Origin: Chitinophaga japonensis
GTDB taxonomy: Bacteria; Bacteroidota; Bacteroidia; Chitinophagales; Chitinophagaceae
Length of the DNA: 64,000 nt
Direction of reading: 5' to 3'
Assembly: GCF_007830125.1 (NCBI RefSeq)
Contig: NZ_VLLG01000002.1
Coordinates: 1,059,495-1,123,494 of the forward strand
Shown here: piece after piece, positions 51,675 to 60,976 of the stretch
Position numbering within the stretch: the first letter of the stretch is position 1
How the letters are laid out: the number at the start of each line of letters is the position of its first letter
The notes under the pieces: model-generated
Told to the model about the DNA's origin: nothing
Database searches by the model: none
Seen by the model: only the letters and a program-made list of their open reading frames with translations
Made by a program: the position numbers and the translations under genes

Positions 51675-51770
51675 TTAATAATTAATAATGAATAATTAAT
51701 AATACTGGACATAACTGTTTCCATGAAACATGCTTGTAACGACTATTAATTATTCATTATTAATTATTAA
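51675..51770. repeat. Long inverted repeat, AATTAATAATTAA type (copy 2)
   Basis: 27-base arms (51675-51701 and 51744-51770) are perfectly complementary. The 42-base centre contains TGTTTC-CAT-GAAACA. The order of the centre (TGTTTC, GAAA, TGTAACGA, TATTAATT) parallels the copy at 33313-33400. It lies between amtB and the porin gene. The rest of this gap (51440-51674) holds nothing else I can name. Confidence 0.8.
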
Positions 51771-51812
51771 TTTTTAAATGTTGAAACTGTATTGCTTACT
51801 TGATAGATTATA

Positions 51813-53204
51813 CTACTGTTGTACAATGCCTTCTTCCCGGAGCGTGCCCTTACCATTTACGCTCAGCGGCGCAGGATGGTAATGCTCGTTGTGCTGGGAA
51901 GCATCCAGGCCCAGTACTTCTTCCTCGTCGCTTACACGCAGCGGGTGGATGAAGTTGATCAGCTTGAACAGCGCGTAAGAAACGGTGAAGCTGTAGGCCA
52001 CTACCAGCAGCATACCCAGCAACTGGTTCTTGAACAGCTCAAAGTTGCCATAGAACAAACCGTCTACGCCGGCGCTGTTGATAGCGGTAGAGGCAAACAC
52101 GCCGGTGAGCAGCATACCGCTCATACCACCTACACCATGGCAGGGGAATACATCCAGTGTATCGTCAATGCTGGTTTTGGATTTCCAGTACACCATCAGG
52201 TTAGATACAATAGCGGCGGCAAAACCGATGAAAACACTTTGCGGAACAGCTACAAAACCGGCGGCAGGCGTAATGGCCACCAGGCCTACTACAGCGCCGA
52301 TGCAGAAGCCTAAGGCTGAAGGTTTCCGACCACGGATCACATCAAAGAATACCCAGGCCATACCAGCGGTGGCGGCTGCCGTATTAGTAACTGCAAAGGC
52401 GGAAACAGCCAGTTGGTTGGCAGCTACTGCGGAGCCGGCGTTAAAACCGAACCAGCCAAACCACAGCAATCCGGTACCTATCAATACGAAGGGAATATTG
52501 GCAGGCTGCAGCTCTTTCTTTTCAATATGATCTTTCCTGCGTTTCAATACCAGGGCGCCAGCCAGGGCGGCACAACCGGCAGAGATATGCACTACGGTGC
52601 CACCGGCAAAGTCCAGTACGCCCATCTTGAACAGGATGCCTTCCGGGTGCCAGGTCCAGTGCGCGATCGGCGCATATACAAACAGGCTGAATAATACCAT
52701 GAATAATATATAGGAGGTGTACCGGATCCTTTCTGCCGTAGCACCCACCACCAGCGCAGGGGTGATAATGGCAAATTTCATCTGGAACAGGGCAAACAGC
52801 AGCAAGGGAATAGTAGGCGCTGCAGCCCAGGGCTCTCCTGAAGGTACCCCCTTAAAGAAGAAAAAGGTAGCGGGGTTACCGATCAGCCCATTTACAGAAT
52901 CACCAAATGCCAGGCTAAAACCAACTACAACCCATAATACGCTTATAAGCCCCGTGGCTATAAAGCTTTGCATCATGGTATTAATGACATTCTTCCGGTT
53001 TACCATACCTCCATAAAAGAAGGACAGACCGGGTGTCATTAAAAACACCAGGGAGGTGGCCACTAATATCCAGGCCACATCACCGAAGTTGTACTTACCG
53101 GCATCATCAACAAAATTGGCGGCTGTCGGAAAAAACATACCAATTATTGCTATAACGGCCAGAAAAATGAAAGGCAGGTAATCCTGAAAGGCAGTTTTCT
53201 TCAT
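51813..53204 (-). CDS. amtB: Ammonium transporter
   Basis: 463 residues, eleven membrane helices. The twin pore histidines are in GGTVVHISAG and DVFPCHGVGG; the ammonium-recruiting region SLVFLMTPGLSFFYGGMV is near the start. The C-terminal tail (about 420-463, DEEEVLGLDASQHNEH) is the part GlnK would bind, but no glnK gene is in the window. It is cotranscribed with, or at least next to, a porin gene 373 bases downstream. Confidence 0.95.
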   Translation of the reverse strand: MKKTAFQDYLPFIFLAVIAIIGMFFPTAANFVDDAGKYNFGDVAWILVATSLVFLMTPGLSFFYGGMVNRKNVINTMMQSFIATGLISVLWVVVGFSLAFGDSVNGLIGNPATFFFFKGVPSGEPWAAAPTIPLLLFALFQMKFAIITPALVVGATAERIRYTSYILFMVLFSLFVYAPIAHWTWHPEGILFKMGVLDFAGGTVVHISAGCAALAGALVLKRRKDHIEKKELQPANIPFVLIGTGLLWFGWFGFNAGSAVAANQLAVSAFAVTNTAAATAGMAWVFFDVIRGRKPSALGFCIGAVVGLVAITPAAGFVAVPQSVFIGFAAAIVSNLMVYWKSKTSIDDTLDVFPCHGVGGMSGMLLTGVFASTAINSAGVDGLFYGNFELFKNQLLGMLLVVAYSFTVSYALFKLINFIHPLRVSDEEEVLGLDASQHNEHYHPAPLSVNGKGTLREEGIVQQ

Positions 53205-53230
53205 AGCGTATAATTTTAAATTTCTTGCAA

Positions 53231-53260
53231 TAAAAGTATCTATTTAATTCAATTGCTCAA
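53231..53260 (-). promoter_or_regulatory. Promoter of amtB
   Basis: Minus strand: TTG (53260-53258), exactly 19 bases, then TACTTTTA (53238-53231, one base from TAnnTTTG), 26 bases before the ATG. The remaining gap to 53615 is AT-rich with an imperfect repeat (GTAAGTAGTTAG/AACTTACTAC) and no gene. Confidence 0.5.
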
Positions 53261-53615
53261 ACAAAAGCACATAAAAATAGAAATGATTGAATAAAAACAG
53301 GCAATATTGACATAAAATCAACTAAATTATTTTTATCTATAATATGATTTTGATTTGGAGAAAGATCAGAGGCGGGAATTTAGCAAAAAAGACTACGTAA
53401 GTAGTTAGTTATCAACTTACTACTTAGCGGTAAAATTTACGTTTAACAATTTTCTAACACAGCCTGCGGGCATGCTACAGGAAGCCGGGGGAAATGCTTG
53501 TAACAAACAATATATCAATAACTAATATATTCAATTCTATATGTTGTATCTTTTGGGAATCGTATATTGAGATGATATATTGTAAATAATTAAATGTGAA
53601 AAATGGGTAAAATCG

Positions 53616-55676
53616 CTAACCGGCCTGTTTCATTTCCTCCAGCTCCCGCTGCAGGGCAAACATCTGGTCACGCAGGCGGGCAGCTTCCATAAAGTCCAGG
53701 TCCCTGGCAGCTTTCTCCATATCTTTCTTAATGCGGGCAATGGCCTTTTCCAACTGCGGGATGGTCTTGGCCGTAGCCACCTCCCCTTTGGCGTATGTCA
53801 TAGCATCTTCGGCCACCAGTGAAACCTCCTCATGCACGGCGTAAGGCGAACGCTCGTCAAAGCTCTTGATCTCCAGCACAGACGTTTGCCCCATGATCTG
53901 CTCTATGGACTTACGTACTGTCCTGGGTACAATATGATGCTGGGTATTGTAAGCGATCTGCTTTTCCCGGCGGCGGTTGGTCTCATCGATGGTGCGCTGC
54001 ATGCTCTCGGTGATCTTGTCTGCATAAAAGATCACCAGGCCGTCCACGTTACGGGCGGCGCGCCCGGCGGTCTGCGTCAGGGAGCGCTCATCGCGCAGGA
54101 AACCTTCCTTATCGGCGTCCAGTATGGCTACCAGCGATACCTCCGGCAGGTCCAGGCCCTCACGCAGCAAGTTCACGCCCACCAGCACGTCTATTTTACC
54201 CAGGCGCAGGTCGCGCAGGATCTCCACCCGTTCCAGGGTATCTACTTCGGAGTGGATGTAGCGGGACTTAATATTAATACGATGCAGGTACTTATCCATT
54301 TCCTCCGCCATGCGCTTGGTCAGGGTGGTCACCAGCACGCGGTCGCCTTTCTGTACCCGGCGGTCTATTTCATCCAGCAGATCGTCCACCTGGTTCACGC
54401 TGGGCCTTATTTCAATGGGAGGGTCCAGCAGCCCGGTAGGCCTCACCACCTGCTCTACCACCACGCCTTCCGTCTGCTTCAGCTCATACTCGCCGGGGGT
54501 GGCGCTTACAAACACCACCTGGTTCAGCAGGTTCTCGAACTCGTAGAAGTTCAGCGGGCGGTTGTCCATGGCAGAGGGCAGGCGGAAACCAAAATCCACC
54601 AGCGTGAGCTTGCGGGAGCGGTCGCCGCCATACATGCCGCTGATCTGCGGGATGGTCTGGTGACTTTCGTCCACTACCAGCAGGAAATCCCTGGGAAAAT
54701 AATCCAGCAGGCAGAAGGGACGGGTGCCCGGCAGGCGCCGGTCCAGGAAGCGGGAATAGTTCTCGATACCGCTGCAATAGCCCAGCTCGCGGATCATTTC
54801 CAGGTCATAATTTACCCTTTCGCTCAGGCGCTGGGCCTCCAGGTGCTTGCCCTGGGAACGGAAATACTCCACCTGCGCCAGTAATTCGTCCTGTATCTCG
54901 AAAATGATCTGCTGCATCATGTCTTTGGGCGCCAGGTACAGGTTGGCCGGGAATATGGCTGCATTTTCCATGGTGCCTATCCGTTTACCGGTAGCGGTGT
55001 CGAAGCTTTCTATCTCCTCTATTTCATCGCCGAAAAAGGTGATCCGGTAGCCATAATCCACATAGGGCAGGTTAATGTCCACCGTATCGCCCTGCACCCG
55101 GAAGGAGCCGCGGGTAAAATCCGCGGTGGTACGCATGTATAAGGAATTGACGAGGCCGTGCAGCAGGGTATTGCGGCCGATGGTCTGCCCCCGGTGGATA
55201 CGGAGTATCCCGTTCTCCAGTTCGGTAGGGTTACCCATACCATATATACAGGATACGCTGGCCACTACAATAATGTCCCGGCGGCCGCTCAGCAGGTTGG
55301 AAGTGGCCCGCAGGCGCAGCTTGTCCAGCTCGGCGTTAATGGACAGGTCTTTTTCTATATAGGTGTCGCTCACGGGCATATAGGCCTCGGGCTGGTAATA
55401 ATCATAATAGGATACAAAATACTCCACGGCATTTTCCGGGAAGAATTGCCGGAATTCGCCGTACAGTTGGGCTACCAGGGTCTTGTTGTGGGTAAGCACC
55501 AGGGTGGGCTTCTGGATATTCTGTATCACATTGGCCATGGTAAATGTCTTACCCGAGCCGGTCACCCCCAGCAGGGTCTGAAAGGGCTCTCCCTTTTTCA
55601 ATCCTTCTGTCAACTGTCGAATGGCTTCCGGCTGGTCCCCGGCGGGCGGATATGGCGAATGTATCTTAAATGGCAT
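53616..55676 (-). CDS. uvrB: Excinuclease ABC subunit B
   Basis: 686 residues from MPFKIHSPYPPAGDQ (55676). Helicase-like DNA-damage verification subunit of nucleotide excision repair. Walker A GVTGSGKTFTMANV, beta-hairpin YFVSYYDYYQPEAYMP, helicase motifs (LLVVDESHQTIPQ; QTAGRAARNVDG) and a C-terminal UVR domain (KDMEKAARDLDFMEAARLRD) that meets UvrC. Single gene, divergent from the S1/P1 nuclease gene. Confidence 0.97.
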   Translation of the reverse strand: MPFKIHSPYPPAGDQPEAIRQLTEGLKKGEPFQTLLGVTGSGKTFTMANVIQNIQKPTLVLTHNKTLVAQLYGEFRQFFPENAVEYFVSYYDYYQPEAYMPVSDTYIEKDLSINAELDKLRLRATSNLLSGRRDIIVVASVSCIYGMGNPTELENGILRIHRGQTIGRNTLLHGLVNSLYMRTTADFTRGSFRVQGDTVDINLPYVDYGYRITFFGDEIEEIESFDTATGKRIGTMENAAIFPANLYLAPKDMMQQIIFEIQDELLAQVEYFRSQGKHLEAQRLSERVNYDLEMIRELGYCSGIENYSRFLDRRLPGTRPFCLLDYFPRDFLLVVDESHQTIPQISGMYGGDRSRKLTLVDFGFRLPSAMDNRPLNFYEFENLLNQVVFVSATPGEYELKQTEGVVVEQVVRPTGLLDPPIEIRPSVNQVDDLLDEIDRRVQKGDRVLVTTLTKRMAEEMDKYLHRINIKSRYIHSEVDTLERVEILRDLRLGKIDVLVGVNLLREGLDLPEVSLVAILDADKEGFLRDERSLTQTAGRAARNVDGLVIFYADKITESMQRTIDETNRRREKQIAYNTQHHIVPRTVRKSIEQIMGQTSVLEIKSFDERSPYAVHEEVSLVAEDAMTYAKGEVATAKTIPQLEKAIARIKKDMEKAARDLDFMEAARLRDQMFALQRELEEMKQAG

Positions 55677-55815
55677 AATGGCGTACGGCGCTTGTTGTAA
55701 CCGCAATTATCAAAATTACGAAATTGGTAGCTTTCCTGCTTGCGGGCATTGTTAAAATACAAATGCCCGGAATTTGAGCGCCTAATTTTGTCTATCTTGG
55801 TCCTTTATTTTTTGT

Positions 55816-56616
55816 ATGCGTCCCGTTTTCTTTTACCGTCTTTTACTGGGCATCCTGCTGCCCCTGTTACCGCTCTCCGGCTATTGCTGGGGACCTACCG
55901 GCCACCGCGTGGTGGCGGAAATAGCCAGCCATCACCTTACGCCCAGGGCCCGCAAGGCCATTGAGGCGCTGCTGGGCCGCCAAAGCCTGGCTATGGTGTC
56001 CAACTGGCCCGACTTTATTAAATCCGATACCACCCACCGGTATGATCACACCTCCCGCTGGCATTACCTGGATTTTCCTGCGCACGCCAGCCGGGCAACA
56101 TTTGACCGCATCCTGCAGGCGCAAACGGGGGAGAACCTGTACACACAAACACAGGCGCTGATACAGCAGCTAAAATCATCCTCCACGCCCCGGGCGGAGA
56201 AAGTGTTTGCGCTGACCTTCCTGGTGCACCTGCTGGGAGACATGCACCAGCCCCTGCACGTGGGCCGGGATGAAGACCAGGGCGGCAACAGGATCACGGT
56301 GTACTGGTTTGACCGGGCCACCAACCTGCACCGGGTATGGGATGAGCACCTGATCGATTTCCAGCAGCTCAGCTATACGGAATATGCGCAATGGCTGGAT
56401 ATAGCGCCGGCGGCTACTGTACGCCGGCTGCAAAGCGGCAGCATAGCGGACTGGATGTTTGAATCGCACCTGCTGGCGGATGAAGTATATGCAAAAACCA
56501 AAAAGGGAGACAAGCTCAGCTACCGTTATAACTACTGGTTCCAGGAAAGCCTGAACCAGCAATTGCTGAAAGGGGGATTGAGGCTGGCAGCGGTGCTGAA
56601 TGAAATATTTAAATAA
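55816..56616 (+). CDS. S1/P1-type secreted nuclease
   Basis: 266 residues with signal peptide (LLLGILLPLLPLSGYC). Cleavage before Trp (WGPTGHRVVAEIA) would expose the N-terminal Trp that binds zinc in this family. Further zinc ligands are in SNWPDFIK, TSRWHYLDF and HLLGDMHQPLHVG...DQGGN. These are three-zinc enzymes that cut single-stranded nucleic acids. Exported to periplasm or surface. The 3' end is an inverted repeat shared with the convergent kinase gene. Confidence 0.93.
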   Translation: MRPVFFYRLLLGILLPLLPLSGYCWGPTGHRVVAEIASHHLTPRARKAIEALLGRQSLAMVSNWPDFIKSDTTHRYDHTSRWHYLDFPAHASRATFDRILQAQTGENLYTQTQALIQQLKSSSTPRAEKVFALTFLVHLLGDMHQPLHVGRDEDQGGNRITVYWFDRATNLHRVWDEHLIDFQQLSYTEYAQWLDIAPAATVRRLQSGSIADWMFESHLLADEVYAKTKKGDKLSYRYNYWFQESLNQQLLKGGLRLAAVLNEIFK

Positions 56617-56617
56617 A

Positions 56618-56687
56618 TTCCAAATCCCAAAATCCAAATCCCAAATTGGTAGCAACGCGCCTGGGATTTGGATTTTGGAATTTGGAA
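56618..56687. repeat. Long inverted repeat, CCAAATCCCAAAATCC type
   Basis: Arms 56618-56643 and 56662-56687, 26 bases with one mismatch and an 18-base loop. It starts one base after the nuclease stop and ends 4 bases before the stop of the convergent PfkB kinase. It can act as a bidirectional 3' end. Confidence 0.8.
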
Positions 56688-56691
56688 CTTT

Positions 56692-57615
56692 CTACACAAG
56701 GTCTATATCAAAATTCACCAACTCCACAAACTGTTCCAGGCGGGCGCTGATATCTTCCTGTGTGATCTCACGGAGCCGGCTGACGCCAAATTTCTCGACG
56801 CAGAAGGAGGCCATGGCAGACCCTACGATAATGGCCGTTTTCATATTCTCAAAGGAAATATCCTTGGTTTTGGCCAGGTGGCCTATAAAGCCGCCGGCAA
56901 AGGTATCCCCGGCGCCGGTGGGGTCAAATACGTCTTCCAGCGGTAATGCCGGGGCAAAGAACACATGGTTCTCGTGGAACAGCAGCGCACCGTGCTCCCC
57001 TTTCTTAATGATGAGGTAACGCGGACCCATGGTCAGTATCTTACGCGCCGCCTTTACCAGGGAATACTCCCCGCTCAACTGGCGGGCTTCCCCATCATTC
57101 ACCAGCAGTACGTCCACCATGGTCAGCACCTTTTTCAAGTCATCCAGGGCGGTTTCCATCCAGAAGTTCATCGTATCCAGCACGATCAGCTTGGGGCGCT
57201 CCTGCAACTGGTTGATCACGCTGATCTGTACCTGGGGGGAAAGGTTGCCCAGCACCAGGAACTCACTGCCCTGGTAGCTTTCGGGGATCACCGGCTGAAA
57301 ATCGCCCAGTACGTTCAGCTCCGTTACCAGGGTATCGCGGGTGTTCATATCCATGTGGTACCTGCCGGCCCAGTAAAAGGAAGGGCGGTCCTTCATAATC
57401 TGTACGCCGTCCAATGCCACTCCCTTGGCAGCCAGGGCATGCAGATCGGCCTGCGGAAAATCACCGCCTATAACGGATACCTGGTTAATGGGCTGCACGA
57501 AATTAGCAGCAGTCCAGGCAATAAAGGTGGCAGAGCCACCAATGATCCTTCCTGATTTCCCGAAGGGCGTTTCTATTTCATCAAACGCCATGGAGCCTAC
57601 GACAATGAGCGACAT
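56692..57615 (-). CDS. PfkB-family sugar/nucleoside kinase
   Basis: 307 residues. Ribokinase fold with the anion-hole motif DPTGAGDTFAGGFIGHL near residue 240 and N-terminal GGSATFIAWTAANF. Catalyses ATP-dependent phosphorylation of a sugar or nucleoside; the substrate cannot be read. Cytoplasmic. Conserved in Bacteroidota as a single gene of this type. The upstream 240-base gap contains a hairpin (57772-57798) and a box (57816-57840). Confidence 0.9.
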   Translation of the reverse strand: MSLIVVGSMAFDEIETPFGKSGRIIGGSATFIAWTAANFVQPINQVSVIGGDFPQADLHALAAKGVALDGVQIMKDRPSFYWAGRYHMDMNTRDTLVTELNVLGDFQPVIPESYQGSEFLVLGNLSPQVQISVINQLQERPKLIVLDTMNFWMETALDDLKKVLTMVDVLLVNDGEARQLSGEYSLVKAARKILTMGPRYLIIKKGEHGALLFHENHVFFAPALPLEDVFDPTGAGDTFAGGFIGHLAKTKDISFENMKTAIIVGSAMASFCVEKFGVSRLREITQEDISARLEQFVELVNFDIDLV

Positions 57616-57771
57616 ATTTGCTTGTTGGTTTAACAGTTATTGGTAAAACAGGGGCAAAGGTAATAAAATAATGAGCAGATGCGCTGAACCCATGCTTATG
57701 TTCAGAAAACATCATCCTGAAAGGCGCACGATAAACAGGCCCATAAGGGGTAGTAAAGAATGATATCAACA

Positions 57772-57806
57772 CAATAGCCGGCATGATGCCGGCTATTGCT
57801 TTTTTG
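57772..57806 (+). terminator. 13-bp hairpin with T-run between the kinase and ompA genes
   Basis: CAATAGCCGGCAT and ATGCCGGCTATTG around one base, followed on the plus strand by CTTTTTTG. Both flanking genes are on the minus strand. It may mark the 3' end of the OmpA-family gene transcript from the other side. Confidence 0.55.
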
Positions 57807-57815
57807 TGGTTCCTT

Positions 57816-57840
57816 GGTTTTTATAGGATATGGTTAAAAT
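57816..57840 (+). repeat. Fourth copy of the GGATATGGTTAAAAT box
   Basis: GGTTTTTATAGGATATGG then TTAAAAT, nearly identical to the boxes in units A-C at 2.6-3.2 kb. Here it follows a hairpin and is itself followed by a small hairpin (CGCAAC/GTTGCG) that reaches into the 3' end of the OmpA-family gene. Confidence 0.45.
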
Positions 57841-57856
57841 ACCAACAACAGCGCAA

Positions 57857-59872
57857 CTAATCCAGTTGCGGTTGTATACGCAATACCTTGAATTCGGTTC
57901 TTCTGTTCAACTGGCGGCCGTCCGGGTTATCCTTGCCGTTAGGCATGGTGTTGGGGGCAATGGGCCTTGATTCTCCATATCCTTTCGCTACCATACGGGA
58001 AACGGGAATGCCTTTGCTGGCCAGGTAATCCACACAGGACTGCGCCCTGGCCTGTGACAGCTTGATGTTGTAGGCATCGGTGCCCTTGCTGTCCGTATGC
58101 GAACCCATTTCTATAATGATGTTGGGATTATCCTGCATAATGGCTACTACGGTATCCAGCACGATCAGCGACTGGGGCCTTAACGTGGCTTTGTTGAAAT
58201 CGTAGTAGATGTCTTTAAGAATAACGGGCTTGCCTATTTCGTAGCGCTTCAGGCAGATGGTGGGATTCATTAGAGAGTCCGTGTGCGTCAGCTCATCGGT
58301 ATTAAAATAGATGGCCTTGGAGAAGTAGTTCTCCTTTTCCGCCATGATCTTGTAATTCTGTTGCATTTCCACGTCAAAGCTGTAATGCCCGGTCTCATCC
58401 ACGGTGATCTGCTGCAGCACCTTTTGCCGTATGGTATCCAGCAGGGTAACGGTCGCCCCTGTCAGCGGCAGGTTACCATCGCAGTCCAGTATCTGCCCGC
58501 CGGCTATTTTCGCGTTCTTCTTCACGGAGAACAGCTCCAGGCAGCATACAGACTGGCGGTCGGAGCTGATATAACCACCCCTTAAGGGGTTGGCATTGTC
58601 CACCGGCGAATAGTAAATATCATCCTTGGACGAGTTGAGTGGTGCGCCCATGTTCTCCGGCGTCGACCAGTCGCTTCCGTTGCCCTTACTCATGAAAAAG
58701 TCCAGCCCGCCCAGGCCTACCCGGCCATTAGTGCTGTATATGAGTATGCCGTTCTTGCTGTCATAGTAAGGCGCCTGGTCTTCTTCACGGGAATTGATGC
58801 CGGTGCCCAGGTTCCTGGGGGCGCCGGGCGTGCCGTTCTGCAACTGGCTTACCCAGATGTCATGTTTGCCCATGCCGCCTGGCCTGTCGGACACAAAGAA
58901 CAGGTATTTATTATCTGCCGTTACAAAAGGCTGCATGGAGTTGAAGCCTTCCGCATTTACATTGGGACCTAATTTTTTAGGTTCGGACCAGCCGCTTCCC
59001 TGCCGGGTGCTGGTATAGATATCCGTATGTTTATCTACGCCGTTCCTGGTCCAGCGGGTAAGATAGAGGGTGTTGCCATCCGGGCTCAGTGCAGCAGCGC
59101 CCTGGTCCACACCTTTGGCGGAGGGGATGGACAGTTTCTGGCTGCTGTCGAACGCCACACCGCGGCCCTGTGCTATATAGAGATCATTCACATAAGGGTT
59201 TTCCTTCTTCTTATCATCCAGGTTTGTTTCCGGGCGGGAGGAGGTAAAGAGCAGGGTATTGCTGTTCAGCGCTACCGGCGCGTAGTTGGCGCCACCGCCA
59301 TTCACACTGCCGTCTACTTTGGCGATGCTGTAGCGGGGAGCCCGTTTGGCCTCGGACAGGGCAAACTCGCAGGAGGCTATTTCCAGCGCCGCCCGGTTGG
59401 CTATTTCATCTGCATTGGTATAATCCTGGCGGAATTGCTTTAGCTGCTCCAGCGCCTCTTCATACTTTCCGTTGGCGCGGAGACATATGCCGTACCAGAA
59501 ACGGGCCAGCGGAAAGGCCGGGTTATTGAAGGTGGCAGCCTGGCCGTAATAGGTTTCTGCATTGCCAAAGTCGTTGTAGTGACGGTAAGACTCTGCCAGC
59601 CGGTATACTACTGTTTCATAATCCTTGATCTTCTTGCTCTTTTCCTTGCCGGCTCCGCTCACGGCATAAGGCAGCACATTCTCGGGCTTTATCTTGAAAG
59701 TACCCAGCGCTTTGCTGTAGTACTGTGCGGCGGAATAATAATCCTTGGCGTTGTAGTATATATCGGCCGTGTGCCGGTAATCATATACATACTGTGCATG
59801 GGCCGTGTGAGCGCCCCATAAAAACAGGATCAGCCAGCAGCGTGTAATAAATTTTATCATGCGAGGTTCCAT
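57857..59872 (-). CDS. OmpA-family protein, PorE-like (TPR, beta-propeller, CRD, OmpA)
   Basis: 671 residues. Signal peptide (about 1-26); start M1 or M5 (MIKFITRC). TPR region (about 30-160, YNAKDYYSAAQYYSKAL), five PD40 propeller blades (about 195-455, e.g. AALSPDGNTLYLTRW and QPFVTADNKYLFFVSDRP), a carboxypeptidase regulatory domain (about 465-545) and a C-terminal OmpA peptidoglycan-binding domain (DFNKATLRPQS; EMGSHTDSKGTDAYNIKLSQARA). This order matches PorE of the type IX system. It follows PorP/SprF by 27 bases. Confidence 0.9.
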   Translation of the reverse strand: MEPRMIKFITRCWLILFLWGAHTAHAQYVYDYRHTADIYYNAKDYYSAAQYYSKALGTFKIKPENVLPYAVSGAGKEKSKKIKDYETVVYRLAESYRHYNDFGNAETYYGQAATFNNPAFPLARFWYGICLRANGKYEEALEQLKQFRQDYTNADEIANRAALEIASCEFALSEAKRAPRYSIAKVDGSVNGGGANYAPVALNSNTLLFTSSRPETNLDDKKKENPYVNDLYIAQGRGVAFDSSQKLSIPSAKGVDQGAAALSPDGNTLYLTRWTRNGVDKHTDIYTSTRQGSGWSEPKKLGPNVNAEGFNSMQPFVTADNKYLFFVSDRPGGMGKHDIWVSQLQNGTPGAPRNLGTGINSREEDQAPYYDSKNGILIYSTNGRVGLGGLDFFMSKGNGSDWSTPENMGAPLNSSKDDIYYSPVDNANPLRGGYISSDRQSVCCLELFSVKKNAKIAGGQILDCDGNLPLTGATVTLLDTIRQKVLQQITVDETGHYSFDVEMQQNYKIMAEKENYFSKAIYFNTDELTHTDSLMNPTICLKRYEIGKPVILKDIYYDFNKATLRPQSLIVLDTVVAIMQDNPNIIIEMGSHTDSKGTDAYNIKLSQARAQSCVDYLASKGIPVSRMVAKGYGESRPIAPNTMPNGKDNPDGRQLNRRTEFKVLRIQPQLD

Positions 59873-59899
59873 TTAAAAAGTTTTTTGTGCTTGCTTCCT

Positions 59900-60910
59900 T
59901 TACAACCTGGGACAGATAAAGTACTCTTCTGTCAGCACCCTGCGTTTGCGGCTGATAAAGGAGAGTGATATCTCAAAGCTGTTGCTGCCGTTTACCAACC
60001 GTTGCATGTTGGAAACATTGGCGTCATAGCTCAGCCCTAATACAAAACTCTTGTAATGAAACCCTGCAAAGGGTATCACGGAGTCGTCAAAGCGATAGGT
60101 AGCACCGGCCAGCAGGTCAAACTCGGGATTAACGGCATATTGGCCGTACACACCCAGTACTTTTTCCTCGGCATTTCCCTGGCGCATGTATAAGCCGTGC
60201 GGGGTAAGGCTCAGCTCATCCGTCATTTTTATTTTGGTGCCGCCGTGCGCCAGGTAGCGGATGGGGTAATTGCGGTTATCATCTTCCTTAAAAGGATCTT
60301 CCGGCTGGGTAAGGTGCCCGGCAGATACCCCTACAAAAGGATTGAGACGGTGGTTGGGATTACCGTCAAAGAACAGCGCGCCGGCGGCGGCGTCAAATGC
60401 CGTGGAGGAGGTTTTGTTCAGGCTTTCCCCGTTGAAGATGCTGGGATCAAACCCGATCACCGGGTTCCACTGGCTGCCCGTCTGGAACTTGGCGGGGTCC
60501 ACCCGGCGGTTGATGATACCGGCCTGCACGCCAAATACCAGGCGGGTAGTGCCGGTAGCGCCAAACTTCACCCCGCTGTAGGATACGCTGGCCATGGCGT
60601 TCAGGTAGTTATAGCCGGCATCGCCGGCAGACATGTTCAGGATATTAACGCCCACCCCTATGTTCTTGTCCGTAGCGGCGTCAAAGGAAACGCCGGTAGT
60701 GGCAAAAGCTTTCCCATAATTGGTCCATTGGTTACGGTAATTGCCGCTGATGCGGTAGTCTCCGTCCAGCACCCCGGTAAGCGCGGGGTTTAGCCATAAG
60801 GGGTATGCGTAGTATTGAGAAAAATGCGGGTCTACCTGCGCCCGGACGGTGGCGGGGAGCAGCGCGCATATTAAAAGCCCCAGAACGATGTTTATACTCG
60901 GTTTCCTCAT
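59900..60910 (-). CDS. PorP/SprF-family type IX secretion membrane protein
   Basis: 336 residues with signal peptide (LGLLICALLPATVRAQ). The family's opening is HFSQYYAYPLWLNPALTGV, and the body is a beta-barrel. PorP/SprF proteins are outer-membrane partners that hold or export specific T9SS cargo, usually the adhesin encoded next door. Here the adhesin gene ends 66 bases upstream and the PorE-like gene follows, a three-gene SprB-SprF-like unit. Confidence 0.9.
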   Translation of the reverse strand: MRKPSINIVLGLLICALLPATVRAQVDPHFSQYYAYPLWLNPALTGVLDGDYRISGNYRNQWTNYGKAFATTGVSFDAATDKNIGVGVNILNMSAGDAGYNYLNAMASVSYSGVKFGATGTTRLVFGVQAGIINRRVDPAKFQTGSQWNPVIGFDPSIFNGESLNKTSSTAFDAAAGALFFDGNPNHRLNPFVGVSAGHLTQPEDPFKEDDNRNYPIRYLAHGGTKIKMTDELSLTPHGLYMRQGNAEEKVLGVYGQYAVNPEFDLLAGATYRFDDSVIPFAGFHYKSFVLGLSYDANVSNMQRLVNGSNSFEISLSFISRKRRVLTEEYFICPRL

Positions 60911-60976
60911 GGGAATATTTTTTTGCTGGTTAAGAATGTCCGTCCCGGCGGGGCCGGAACGGACTTTTAATATGGT

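Noticed and set aside
53370..53450. Repeat GTAAGTAGTTAG/AACTTACTAC upstream of amtB as an operator
   Set aside because: Pairing is poor and offset, and it is over 150 bases from the amtB promoter; I cannot separate it from AT-rich background.
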